Positions 1-7,423 of a DNA stretch of 64,000 nucleotides are shown piece by piece. The DNA is from Gemmatimonadota bacterium (GTDB taxonomy: Bacteria; Gemmatimonadota; Gemmatimonadetes; Gemmatimonadales; Gemmatimonadaceae): NCBI GenBank assembly GCA_027307165.1, contig DAHUXM010000021.1:248001-312000 (forward strand). The letters run 5' to 3'. The notes under the pieces were generated by a model. The model saw only the letters and a program-made list of their open reading frames with translations. It was not told the origin of the DNA and did not search any database. The position numbers and the translations under genes were made by a program. Within the stretch, counting starts at the first letter, position 1, and the number at the start of each line of letters is the position of its first letter.

Positions 1-447
1 GCTTTCGAGCTGTCGCGCATTCCACAGCAAGACCGTCCACCCGCCCGGACGAAGAATGCGCGCGAATTCTGCTCTCGCCAGCTGTGGATCGAACCAGTGG
101 AATGCCTGGCCGGCGGTGACGTAATCGACCGACGCGGTGGGAAGCGTCGTGGCTTCGGCGCGCGCGGGCACGCTGTGAAAGCGCGGATACTCGGCCAGCA
201 GTCGCTCGGCGGCCTCGCGCATCGCGGTGTTCGGCTCGACGCCGAACACGGTGTTGCCATTGCGCAGGAAGAGCTCTGATGAGATGCCGGTACCCGATCC
301 CACGTCGGCGATTTCCGCATGCTCGGAAAGGCCCGTTTCGCGAGCCAGGACGTCGATTACTTCGGCGGGGTAGCCGGGGCGGTAACGGACATAATCGTCC
401 ACGCGATCGGAGAAACGGCGCGTGGGGTCTGGCTGGCTGTCGGACAT
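1..447 (-). CDS. Class I SAM-dependent methyltransferase (partial, C-terminus cut by window edge)
   Basis: I read this on the minus strand from an ATG at 447; 149 codons are present and the 3' end runs off the left edge. After an N-terminal RFSDRVDDY segment comes the SAM-binding motif I, DVGSGTGISS, at about residues 45-54. It is followed by an acidic loop (FGVEPN), then a QAFHWFDP motif and a LRPGGWTVLLWN strand, the usual motif order of small Methyltransf_11 family enzymes. The family transfers methyl from S-adenosylmethionine to small molecules, but nothing here identifies the substrate. It lies about 120 bases beyond the 3' end of rpsT on the same strand, separated by a palindrome, so it is probably transcribed separately or by read-through. 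Confidence 0.8.
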   Translation of the reverse strand, partial: MSDSQPDPTRRFSDRVDDYVRYRPGYPAEVIDVLARETGLSEHAEIADVGSGTGISSELFLRNGNTVFGVEPNTAMREAAERLLAEYPRFHSVPARAEATTLPTASVDYVTAGQAFHWFDPQLARAEFARILRPGGWTVLLWNARQLES

Positions 448-532
448 CGTCAGCTTCGGTGCTCTCCGCTGCGGCGTCTCGCGCTATACGAAAGCTGAAA
501 CTCAGATGGCAAGGCGAGCAGCGTCAACATGG

Positions 533-552
533 ATTCCCGCGTTCGCGGGAAT
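533..552. repeat. REP-like palindrome (ATTCCCGCG-TT-CGCGGGAAT)
   Basis: Perfect 9-base arms (533-541 and 544-552) surround two bases. The flanks, GTC on one side and CCA on the other in minus-strand orientation, match the GTCATTCCCGCG...CGCGGGAATCCA type of extragenic palindrome widespread in bacterial genomes. It lies just beyond the rpsT stop codon, so it could also act as a transcript-end hairpin, although no T-run follows. I noticed no second copy in the window. Confidence 0.55.
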
Positions 553-566
553 GACGACTGGTGGAG

Positions 567-815
567 CTACGCGGTTGCTTTCTTCGCGGCCTTGGCCATG
601 CGGCTCTTGCGGCGCGCAGCGGCGTTCTTGTGGACGAGGCCCTTGCGCGCTGCACGATCGAGCAGCGTGACGGCTTCGGCCATGGCTTCGGATGAAGCGT
701 TTTCGGCTCTCGCCTTCTTGAGGGCGGTACGGAGCGTCGAGCGCTGCGCGCGGTTACGGACCTGCGCGGCACGGGACTTCCGCATATTCTTCTTCGCGGA
801 CGCGATATTCGGCAT
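567..815 (-). CDS. rpsT: 30S ribosomal protein S20
   Basis: The product is an 82-residue, very basic protein beginning MPNIASAKKNMRKS, the classic S20 N-terminus. It continues with the Lys/Arg/Ala-rich helical pattern (RNRAQRSTLRTALKKA and GLVHKNAAARRKSR) that binds 16S rRNA in the 30S body. Length is normal for the family (80-90 residues). It is monocistronic on the minus strand, with a strong promoter at 873-901 and a palindrome just past its stop. The leader between the predicted transcription start and the ATG is about 50 bases. Confidence 0.97.
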   Translation of the reverse strand: MPNIASAKKNMRKSRAAQVRNRAQRSTLRTALKKARAENASSEAMAEAVTLLDRAARKGLVHKNAAARRKSRMAKAAKKATA

Positions 816-872
816 GACGGGGCTGGTTAACTCGATGAAGCGAAAGCGTTTCCGATTCGCGACTAGCCTCGT

Positions 873-901
873 AAATTAGGTCATCCCCATAACCGAGTCA
901 A
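873..901 (-). promoter_or_regulatory. Sigma-70-type promoter of rpsT
   Basis: On the minus strand TTGACT (901-896) and TAATTT (878-873) are separated by exactly 17 bases. This is close to the housekeeping consensus and points to rpsT. The -35 box ends two bases from the TTG start codon of the divergent M50 protease gene, so the two genes share an extremely tight regulatory interval. Confidence 0.75.
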
Positions 902-902
902 G

Positions 903-1586
903 TTGGATAGCGTCACTCAGCTTCTACTAATAGGTCCAGTCCTGCTCTTCTCCATGGTCGCCCATGAGTACGCTCATGGGTGGGTAGCCATGAAGAACGG
1001 CGACCCCACCGCGTACCAGCTAGGCAGGCTCACCTGGAACCCGATCAAGCACATCGATCCGTTCATGACGATCCTGCTGCCGGTCTTCCTGGCCATTTCG
1101 CACGCCCCAATCCTTGGCGGGGCAAAGCCGATCCCGGTCAATCCGCGAAATTACCGTAACTTCAAGCAGGGCGACATCATGGTGTCGCTGGCAGGCGTCA
1201 CCACAAATGTGATCCTGGCCTTCGTTTTCACTGCTGTGGTTCCGCTGCTGTATTTCCCGGGTCGGGCCTTTCCGAACGCCGAGAACGGGTTCGCGATCCT
1301 GCAGCGCATGTTCATCTACGGAATCGAGATCAATCTCATTCTTGCTGCGTTCAACCTGCTTCCCATCCCGCCGCTGGACGGTTCGCACGTGTTCAAATAC
1401 GTGCTGCCGCCGGCGTGGGCGTTGTCCTATGAGCGCATCAGCCGTTTTGGCTTGCTGATCATCTACGCGTTGCTGTTCCTGGGCGGGCCGCTACTCACGT
1501 GGTGGCTGTTTCCCGCCGAGGCGATCACCAACTTCCTCGTTGGGACCGTCGGCGGGTTCATACTGCCGTGGCAGGGCGTGCTGTGA
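903..1586 (+). CDS. Site-2 protease family (M50) intramembrane metalloprotease
   Basis: The 227-residue hydrophobic protein carries the zinc-binding HEYAH (HExxH) at residues 21-25 and the second metal ligand in NLLPIPPLDG (Asp159). This arrangement is typical of small M50 proteases without a PDZ domain, which cleave substrates inside the membrane. Several transmembrane stretches are visible. I take the TTG at 903 as start because the first helix and HEYAH follow at the usual spacing. Its TGA overlaps the scpA ATG, so it heads the scpA-scpB-rluB unit. A second, PDZ-containing M50 protease (RseP) is encoded at 58831. The substrate is unknown. Confidence 0.88.
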   Translation: MDSVTQLLLIGPVLLFSMVAHEYAHGWVAMKNGDPTAYQLGRLTWNPIKHIDPFMTILLPVFLAISHAPILGGAKPIPVNPRNYRNFKQGDIMVSLAGVTTNVILAFVFTAVVPLLYFPGRAFPNAENGFAILQRMFIYGIEINLILAAFNLLPIPPLDGSHVFKYVLPPAWALSYERISRFGLLIIYALLFLGGPLLTWWLFPAEAITNFLVGTVGGFILPWQGVL

Positions 1587-2353
1587 TGACGGCTGTCGAT
1601 GTGCGCGACGGCGAGCGCTCGGCCGGTCAGCCGGAGGACGAGGAACAGCGCGGCTTCATCGTGGAGCTTCCGGAGTTTTCGGGGCCGCTGGATCTGTTGC
1701 TGTCGCTCATTCGCGACGAGCAGGTGGACATCTACGACATTCCGATCGCGCGGATAGCAGAGCAGTTTCTCGCGCGCATTCACGGGATGAGCATCGATGA
1801 TGCGGCGGACTACCTCGAGATGGCCGCGCGTCTGCTTCGCATCAAGGCGCAGATGCTGCTGCCGCGCCCCGAAGGTCTGGAAGCGTGGGAAGATCCGCGC
1901 GCCGAGCTGGTGCGGCGCCTGCTCGAATACCAGCAGGTGCGTGAAGTGGTTGACGTGCTCGAGCGCCTCGGCGACGATCGTCGCAACAGATTCGCTCGCT
2001 CCTACGTTCAGCCGCAGGTCGAACAGATAGATCGTGATGACCGGCCATTCGCGGCGACTCTCGCGGACCTGTTCGCAGCGGTGGATCGCGTGTTGCGTCA
2101 GGCCAAGCGTCCGCTCGTGCACGACGTGATTCCACGCGCGCTGGACGTGGATGGCGCGATCAAGTCCATCAGGGCTGTGATGGCGCTGCGTGCGCGCGCG
2201 AAGTGGGGCGACATCGTGTCGCGCGACGCTGAACCGTGGCAGATACTATCCGTGCTGCTCGCGCTGCTGGAACTGGCGAAGAGTGGCGAGCTGCGCATCG
2301 TGCAGCCGAAACCGTTTGCATCGATGGAGTTGAGTGGTGACACCGTTAGCTAG
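1586..2353 (+). CDS. scpA: Segregation and condensation protein A (ScpA)
   Basis: ScpA is the kleisin subunit that bridges the SMC head domains and binds ScpB to form the condensin complex for chromosome compaction and segregation. The 255-residue product has the kleisin hallmark FSGPLDLLLSLI near residue 32, followed by IYDIPIARIAEQF and a conserved ARLLRIKAQMLLP helix. The C-terminus contains a winged-helix-like segment (LSVLLALLELAKSGEL). I chose the ATG at 1586, which overlaps the upstream TGA in an ATGA, over longer in-frame extensions that would lie inside the protease gene. It overlaps the scpB start by about 20 bases, consistent with co-translation of the complex. Confidence 0.93.
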   Translation: MTAVDVRDGERSAGQPEDEEQRGFIVELPEFSGPLDLLLSLIRDEQVDIYDIPIARIAEQFLARIHGMSIDDAADYLEMAARLLRIKAQMLLPRPEGLEAWEDPRAELVRRLLEYQQVREVVDVLERLGDDRRNRFARSYVQPQVEQIDRDDRPFAATLADLFAAVDRVLRQAKRPLVHDVIPRALDVDGAIKSIRAVMALRARAKWGDIVSRDAEPWQILSVLLALLELAKSGELRIVQPKPFASMELSGDTVS

Positions 2354-2882
2354 ACTGCTGGAGGCCGCGCTGTTCGCAAGCGCCCGTCCGATTCCATCCG
2401 ATTCGCTCAACCAGCTGGATCCGGAATCCACTCCTGCCGCGGTCTCCTCGGCGCTGGATGAAATTCGCGAGCGCTACGACAACGAGGGTCACGGCGTGGA
2501 ACTCGTCGCAGTGAGCGATGGCTGGCAGATACTCACACGTCCGGAATACACCGAGGCAATCGAGCGGGCGCAGCTGGCCGCACGTCCTCAACGGCTGTCC
2601 GGCGCGGCGCTCGAGACGCTCGCGATAGTTGCGTACCGTCAGCCGATCGGCAGAATGGAGATCGAGGATATTCGCGGAGTGGGTGCCGGTGCGATTCTCA
2701 AGTCGCTGCAGGAGCGAGGCCTCGTCGACGTGGTGGGCCGCGGCGAGGGGATGGGCCGTCCGTTGCTGTATGGCACGACTCCGTTGTTTCTCGAACATTT
2801 CGCGTTGCGGCATCTGGGCGAGCTTCCTCGTGCCGATGAGTTGACGGTAGCGCTCCGTCCCGCTCTTTCTCAGGCGTCCTGA
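2334..2882 (+). CDS. scpB: Segregation and condensation protein B (ScpB)
   Basis: ScpB dimers bind ScpA in the SMC-ScpAB condensin. The 182-residue protein begins LARLLEAALFASARP and contains the winged-helix signature LSGAALETLAIVAYRQPIGR followed by IRGVGAGAILKSLQERGLV and GRPLLYGTT, all typical of ScpB. Two adjacent GTG codons (2334 and 2337) are possible starts, both inside the scpA 3' end. Its TGA overlaps the rluB ATG. The scpA-scpB-rluB order is common in many phyla. Confidence 0.93.
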   Translation: MVTPLARLLEAALFASARPIPSDSLNQLDPESTPAAVSSALDEIRERYDNEGHGVELVAVSDGWQILTRPEYTEAIERAQLAARPQRLSGAALETLAIVAYRQPIGRMEIEDIRGVGAGAILKSLQERGLVDVVGRGEGMGRPLLYGTTPLFLEHFALRHLGELPRADELTVALRPALSQAS

Positions 2883-3646
2883 TGGCGGAGGCGATGCGCC
2901 TTCAGCGCGCGCTCGCGCGAGCGGGTATTGCATCACGACGAAAAGCCGAAGAGCTGATCGTGGCGGGTCGCGTAACGGTGAACGGGGCCGTCGCGACGCT
3001 TGGCCAGGTTGTGGATCCGGCCGGAGACAAGATTCTCGTGGATGGGCGTCGCGTCGGTGCTCCGCCGGCAACGGTATGGCTCCTGCTCAACAAGCCGGCC
3101 GGCGTCGTAACCACGGCCAGTGACCCTACGGGAAGGAAAACTGTCTTCGATCTGGTGGCTGATCAGCCGGGACTGACGTACGTCGGCCGGCTGGACTATC
3201 TGACCGAAGGCGCCCTCCTGATGACGACAGATGGCGCGGCCGCTCACGCGCTGACGCATCCCAGCCGCGGAGTGGAACGAACTTACGTGGCAACGGTACG
3301 CGGAGACGCGGTATCCGCGGCACGCGAGGCGATGCGCGGCGTGGAGCTCGAGGACGGTGTTGCGTATCCGATCTCGGTTACGGCCAACCCGATACCGGGC
3401 AGGCGCCACTACGAGTTCGAGATCGTGCTGGCGGAGGGAAAGCATCATGAGGTGCGGCGCTTGTGCGCTGCCCTTGGATTGGAAGTGGAACGACTGGTGC
3501 GTACGAAGTTCGGACCAGTTCGGCTCGGCGCACTACCAAGCGGCGCGAGCCGGCCGCTCAACAAGCGTGAATCCGATTTAATCAGCTCACTCGTCAAACA
3601 GCCACCACATGGAAGACACGGCACTCGTCAACGCGGTAATCAATGA
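2882..3646 (+). CDS. rluB: 23S rRNA pseudouridine synthase, RluB/RsuA family
   Basis: The 254-residue protein has an N-terminal S4 RNA-binding domain (LQRALARAGIASRRKAEELI, residues 7-26) and the RsuA/RluB catalytic motif GRLDYLTEG with the nucleophile Asp105. A LLNKPAG motif and the later HHEVRRLCAALG segment complete the family pattern. These enzymes isomerise one uridine in rRNA; RluB acts on the 23S peptidyl-transferase region, and the genomic link to scpAB favours RluB over RsuA. The last 38 bases overlap the MoxR gene in another frame, so the final dozen residues are a weakly constrained tail. Confidence 0.9.
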   Translation: MAEAMRLQRALARAGIASRRKAEELIVAGRVTVNGAVATLGQVVDPAGDKILVDGRRVGAPPATVWLLLNKPAGVVTTASDPTGRKTVFDLVADQPGLTYVGRLDYLTEGALLMTTDGAAAHALTHPSRGVERTYVATVRGDAVSAAREAMRGVELEDGVAYPISVTANPIPGRRHYEFEIVLAEGKHHEVRRLCAALGLEVERLVRTKFGPVRLGALPSGASRPLNKRESDLISSLVKQPPHGRHGTRQRGNQ

Positions 3647-4562
3647 AGTAGGGAAGCGTGTTGTAGGCCAGAATTACATGGTGGAGCGCCTGCTCGTAGG
3701 ATTGCTCACGGGGGGCCACGTGCTTCTCGAGGGTGTGCCTGGTCTGGCGAAGACGCTCACCGTGCGCACGCTGGCCGAAACAATCAGCACGTCGTTTCAG
3801 CGAATTCAGTTCACGCCGGATCTGCTGCCGGCGGATGTGATCGGCACGCAGGTGTACGATCAGTCGACGGGGCGTTTCTCCGTGAAGCAGGGCCCGATCT
3901 TCGCGAACATAGTCCTGGCGGACGAAATCAATCGTGCGCCAGCCAAGGTGCAGGCTGCGTTGCTCGAAGCGATGCAGGAGAAGCAGGTTACGATCGGCGG
4001 CACGACGTACATGCTGCAGGAGCCGTTTCTCGTGCTGGCCACGCAGAATCCGATCGAGCAGGAAGGAACGTATCCGCTCCCCGAGGCGCAGATCGACCGC
4101 TTCATGCTCAAGCTGTACGTGGGTTATCCGACGCGCGACGAGGAGAAGGAAGTGCTGCGGCGCATGGCAGGCAAGGACGAGATACCTGTGAGGCACGTCG
4201 CGACTCCCGAGGCGGTGCTCGCTGCACGCAAGCGCATCGGCGACCTGTACATGGACGACAGGATCGTCGACTACATCGTCGACATCGTGGAAGCGACTCG
4301 CAATCCGAAGGGTGCGAATCTGCCCGATCTCGCGCCGCTGATCGAGTTCGGAGCGAGTCCGCGCGCAACGCTCGCGCTCGCACAGGGGTCGCGCGCAATT
4401 GCCTTCCTGCGCGATCGCGCGTACGTCACCCCGGACGACGTCAAGGCGATCGCACCGGACGTCCTCAGGCACCGCGTGCTCATTACGTACGAGGCGGAGG
4501 CTGAGGATGTGACGAGCGACAACGTCGTGTCGCGCATTCTCGACACGATACCAACCCCGTAG
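3609..4562 (+). CDS. MoxR-family AAA+ ATPase (bat operon)
   Basis: MoxR ATPases act as chaperone-like factors, usually with neighbouring von Willebrand A (VWA) proteins. The 317-residue product has Walker A GVPGLAKT (42-49), Walker B IVLADEINRA (Asp-Glu 105-106), the sensor segment LATQNPIEQEGTYPLPEAQ and the arginine-finger region DRFMLK. The ATG at 3609 sits within the end of rluB. The following genes (DUF58, a membrane protein, two VWA proteins and a BatD-like protein) form a complete bat-type operon implicated in aerotolerance and envelope stress in other bacteria. That role is extrapolated from better-studied relatives. Confidence 0.93.
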   Translation: MEDTALVNAVINEVGKRVVGQNYMVERLLVGLLTGGHVLLEGVPGLAKTLTVRTLAETISTSFQRIQFTPDLLPADVIGTQVYDQSTGRFSVKQGPIFANIVLADEINRAPAKVQAALLEAMQEKQVTIGGTTYMLQEPFLVLATQNPIEQEGTYPLPEAQIDRFMLKLYVGYPTRDEEKEVLRRMAGKDEIPVRHVATPEAVLAARKRIGDLYMDDRIVDYIVDIVEATRNPKGANLPDLAPLIEFGASPRATLALAQGSRAIAFLRDRAYVTPDDVKAIAPDVLRHRVLITYEAEAEDVTSDNVVSRILDTIPTP

Positions 4563-4566
4563 CAGC

Positions 4567-5514
4567 GTGCTCAACTTCCTGAAGCGTCGCGCAGCGCCGA
4601 AGGAAGCGCCGGCCCAGCGGCAGGTGCGCATCTCGCCCGAGATCCTGAAGCAGGTGAAGCGCGTCGAGCTCAAGACGCGCGGACTCGTCGACGCACTGTT
4701 CTCGGGCGAGTATCGCTCCGTGTTCAAGGGGCAGGGAATGGAGTTCTCGGAAGTGCGCGAGTACATACCCGGCGACGAGGTGCGCACGATCGACTGGAAC
4801 GTCACCGCGCGGATGAACCGGCCTTTCGTCAAGCGCTACATCGAGGAGCGCGAGCTGACCGTGGTGCTGGCGCTCGACATTTCCGGGTCGGAGAGCTTCG
4901 GCACCGTATCGCGCTTCAAGAGCGATGTAATGACGGAGTTCGCGGCCGTCATAGCGATGGCAGCGGTACGCAACAACGATCGTGTAGGGCTCATCTTCTT
5001 CACGGATCGTGTGGAACACGTCGTACCGCCGCGCAAGGGCAAGCGCCACGTGCTGCGAATCGTGCGCGATCTGCTCGCGTTCGTGCCGAAGGGCAAGGCT
5101 ACCGATCTCCGGCCAGCGCTGGAGTACATGCAGCGCACGCTGCGGCAGCACACTGTGATCTTTCTGGTCTCCGACTTTCAGGACGAAGGCTACGAGCACG
5201 CGCTCAAGGTGCTGGGTCGCCGGCATGACATAGTCGCCGTTACGCTGAATGATCCTGCCGAGCAGAGACTTCCGAGTGTCGGGCTGGCGCGCATGCGCGA
5301 TCCCGAGACGGGAGAATTCCTTGAAGTCGACACGAGCGACCGGCGAGTGCGGGCTGCGTATGCAGAGCACATTGCCGCCGAGCTGGCAGGGCGGCGTCGA
5401 GTGCTGCGCAGGTCGGGGGTGGACGAGATCGAACTGAGCACGGACGGTTCCGTGATCGAGCCACTGCTCAAATTCTTTCGCACGCGTGAGACTCGAGCGC
5501 GCTCGTATCGATGA
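4567..5514 (+). CDS. DUF58 domain protein, VWA-like (bat operon)
   Basis: The 315-residue soluble protein shows the DUF58 signature RSVFKGQGMEFSEVREYIPGDEVRTIDWN split over residues about 56-82, then a VWA-like fold beginning with LALDISGSESFG, where the DxSxS metal site reads DISGS. The GTG start at 4567 is four bases after the MoxR stop. The 3' end forms an ATGA overlap with the next gene. In bat operons this protein is thought to partner the MoxR ATPase; no enzymatic activity is established for the family. Confidence 0.9.
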   Translation: MLNFLKRRAAPKEAPAQRQVRISPEILKQVKRVELKTRGLVDALFSGEYRSVFKGQGMEFSEVREYIPGDEVRTIDWNVTARMNRPFVKRYIEERELTVVLALDISGSESFGTVSRFKSDVMTEFAAVIAMAAVRNNDRVGLIFFTDRVEHVVPPRKGKRHVLRIVRDLLAFVPKGKATDLRPALEYMQRTLRQHTVIFLVSDFQDEGYEHALKVLGRRHDIVAVTLNDPAEQRLPSVGLARMRDPETGEFLEVDTSDRRVRAAYAEHIAAELAGRRRVLRRSGVDEIELSTDGSVIEPLLKFFRTRETRARSYR

Positions 5515-6434
5515 CGATACTGGCATTGTTCCTCTGGTTGCTTCAGGCGACGACGCCGGCCAGTCAGCTGCAGGTCGGCACTGCGGTGCGGCCGGAAACG
5601 ACGACTGTGGGACAGCACTTCGTCGCGACGATACGGGTGCGCGTTCCGAACGGGACGCAGGTGATCTTTCCAACGCGACCGGACAGCGGGGCGCACGTCG
5701 ATTCGGCGGGCGCGACGACTCGTACGGAATCGATGGCGGGCGGATTCACCGAAACCACGGTCAACTACGTGCTCGCAGCCTGGGACACCGGTGGCCAGTC
5801 GCTTGGTCTCGACAGCATCGTCGTCATCGGTCCAGGTGGCCAGCGTACGGCCGCATTGAAGAACTTCGCCGTACGCGTTCGTTCGGTCCTCCCTGCGGAT
5901 ACGTCGCTCCGGAAACCAAAGCCGTACCGTCCGGTGATCGCCATCGAGCCCTTCAACTGGATTCCATGGGCGTTGGCAGCCGCAGCGATTGCTCTGATGG
6001 TTCTTCTGTTCTGGCTCTGGCGCCGGTGGCGTCGTCGCGTCGCTCGCGGACTGTCACCGCTCCAGGTTGCGGAGCGCGAGTTCGCACGCATTGATTCACA
6101 GCGACTTATCGAGTCGGGCGAGTCCGAGCGGTACGCTGTCGAGATGGCTCGCGCGATGAGGACGTACCTGGCAGCGACTGTTCCGTCTGCGGCGGAATCA
6201 GCGACTACTCACGAGCTCGCTGATTCACTGCAGCGCTCACCGGTCGTGCCGACACCGCTACTGATCGACGTTCTCGACACGACCGACCTCATCAAGTTCG
6301 CGCGCGAGCGCTCGACCGCCGAGCGTGCACGGGAGATCGGCGTGGCGGCGCGTCGCATCGTCGCCGATGTGAACAACGCGATCGAGGCGGCCAACGCGGC
6401 GAGCGCCGCGACCGCGAAAGCGAAGGCAGCGTGA
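5511..6434 (+). CDS. Membrane protein with BatD-like N-terminus and DUF4381-like C-terminal part (bat operon)
   Basis: The 307-residue product starts with a hydrophobic signal-like segment (ILALFLWLLQA), followed by an extracytoplasmic beta-rich region of about 120 residues (VGQHFVATIRVRVPNGTQVIFP). A transmembrane helix begins around Trp150 (WALAAAAIALMVLLFWLW), and a basic cytoplasmic part with the LSPLQVAEREF and YAVEMARAMRTYL helices follows. That topology and its place between DUF58 and BatA resemble DUF4381-type members of bat operons. It overlaps both neighbours. An Ala/Lys-rich tail ends the protein. Function is inferred only from context. Confidence 0.75.
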   Translation: MTILALFLWLLQATTPASQLQVGTAVRPETTTVGQHFVATIRVRVPNGTQVIFPTRPDSGAHVDSAGATTRTESMAGGFTETTVNYVLAAWDTGGQSLGLDSIVVIGPGGQRTAALKNFAVRVRSVLPADTSLRKPKPYRPVIAIEPFNWIPWALAAAAIALMVLLFWLWRRWRRRVARGLSPLQVAEREFARIDSQRLIESGESERYAVEMARAMRTYLAATVPSAAESATTHELADSLQRSPVVPTPLLIDVLDTTDLIKFARERSTAERAREIGVAARRIVADVNNAIEAANAASAATAKAKAA

Positions 6435-7423
6435 TGCAGATACCGCCGGTTCAGCTGGTCACGCCGCTCGCGCTGCTGTTGCTTCTTGCGCTCCCTGTCT
6501 GGTGGATCGTTCGCGCGCGCAAGCGCCCTCCCGCGATCACGTTCTCGCGCACTTCCACGCTCGCTCGCGGCCCGCATGTGGGCTCTGCAGTCGAGCGCAT
6601 GCTGTTCATCCTCCGTAACGTCGTGCTTGCGGCGCTCGTACTCGCGCTTGCCCGCCCGCGCGGGGTGGGTCATTCCGAGAATGTGACGAGTCAGGGAATC
6701 AACATCGTGCTGGTCATCGATCTTTCCAGCTCGATGCTCGCCGAGGATTTCCAGCCTTCGAACCGGATTGCCGTCGCGAAGGCTACGGTCAAGCGATTCA
6801 TCGCGGGGCGCACGTCGGATCGTATCGGGCTCGTTGCGTTCGCAGCTGAGGCGCTCACTCAGGTCCCGCTCACGACAGACTATCCGGTGGTGATGCAGGC
6901 TGTCGATAATCTGCAGGCGGGTCAGCTGGAAGATGGGACTGCGATCGGCACGGCGATCGCGACCGCTGCGAACCGATTGCGGAACGCGCCGGGAAAATCT
7001 CGCGTGATGATTCTCCTGACCGACGGTGTGAACAACCGTGGCGACATCGATCCATTGACGGCTGCTCGCGCAGCTGCCGCGTACGGCGTCAAGATCTACA
7101 GCATCGGGGTTGGCACGGAAGGGATGGCGCCGGTGCCAGTCGGTCGCGGGCTGTACGGCCTGCGATATGAGAACCAGCCGGTCGAGATCGATGAGGCGTT
7201 GCTGACGCGCATCTCCAGCATGACGGGCGGGCGCTACTTCCGCGCGGTCGATGCGACTGCGCTGCAGAACATCTATTCGCAGATCGATACGCTGGAGCGC
7301 ACGCCGGTTCAATCCACTACTTACGTGCGTTACAGCGAGCTGTTTCGCTGGCCGCTCGGCCTCGCCGTTATCGCGTTGCTCATCGAGCTGGGTGTGGCGG
7401 CGGTGAAGGCGCCACTGCCATGA
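6434..7423 (+). CDS. batA: VWA domain membrane protein BatA
   Basis: The protein starts with one hydrophobic helix (LVTPLALLLLLALPVWWIV) and has a second at about residues 57-70. A von Willebrand A domain follows, with an intact metal-ion-dependent adhesion site, DLSSS beginning at Asp96, and later the TDGVNN motif. A C-terminal helix (WPLGLAVIALLIELGV) returns to the membrane. This is the standard BatA layout, an inner-membrane protein with a periplasmic VWA domain. A GTG lies immediately before the ATG at 6434; I chose the ATG because it overlaps the upstream TGA in a TGATG junction. The stop overlaps the next ATG, indicating coupling with BatB. Confidence 0.88.
   Translation: MQIPPVQLVTPLALLLLLALPVWWIVRARKRPPAITFSRTSTLARGPHVGSAVERMLFILRNVVLAALVLALARPRGVGHSENVTSQGINIVLVIDLSSSMLAEDFQPSNRIAVAKATVKRFIAGRTSDRIGLVAFAAEALTQVPLTTDYPVVMQAVDNLQAGQLEDGTAIGTAIATAANRLRNAPGKSRVMILLTDGVNNRGDIDPLTAARAAAAYGVKIYSIGVGTEGMAPVPVGRGLYGLRYENQPVEIDEALLTRISSMTGGRYFRAVDATALQNIYSQIDTLERTPVQSTTYVRYSELFRWPLGLAVIALLIELGVAAVKAPLP

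Noticed and set aside
3594-4832. Open frame antisense to MoxR and DUF58
   Set aside because: Covers two genes of well-supported families and has no own signature.
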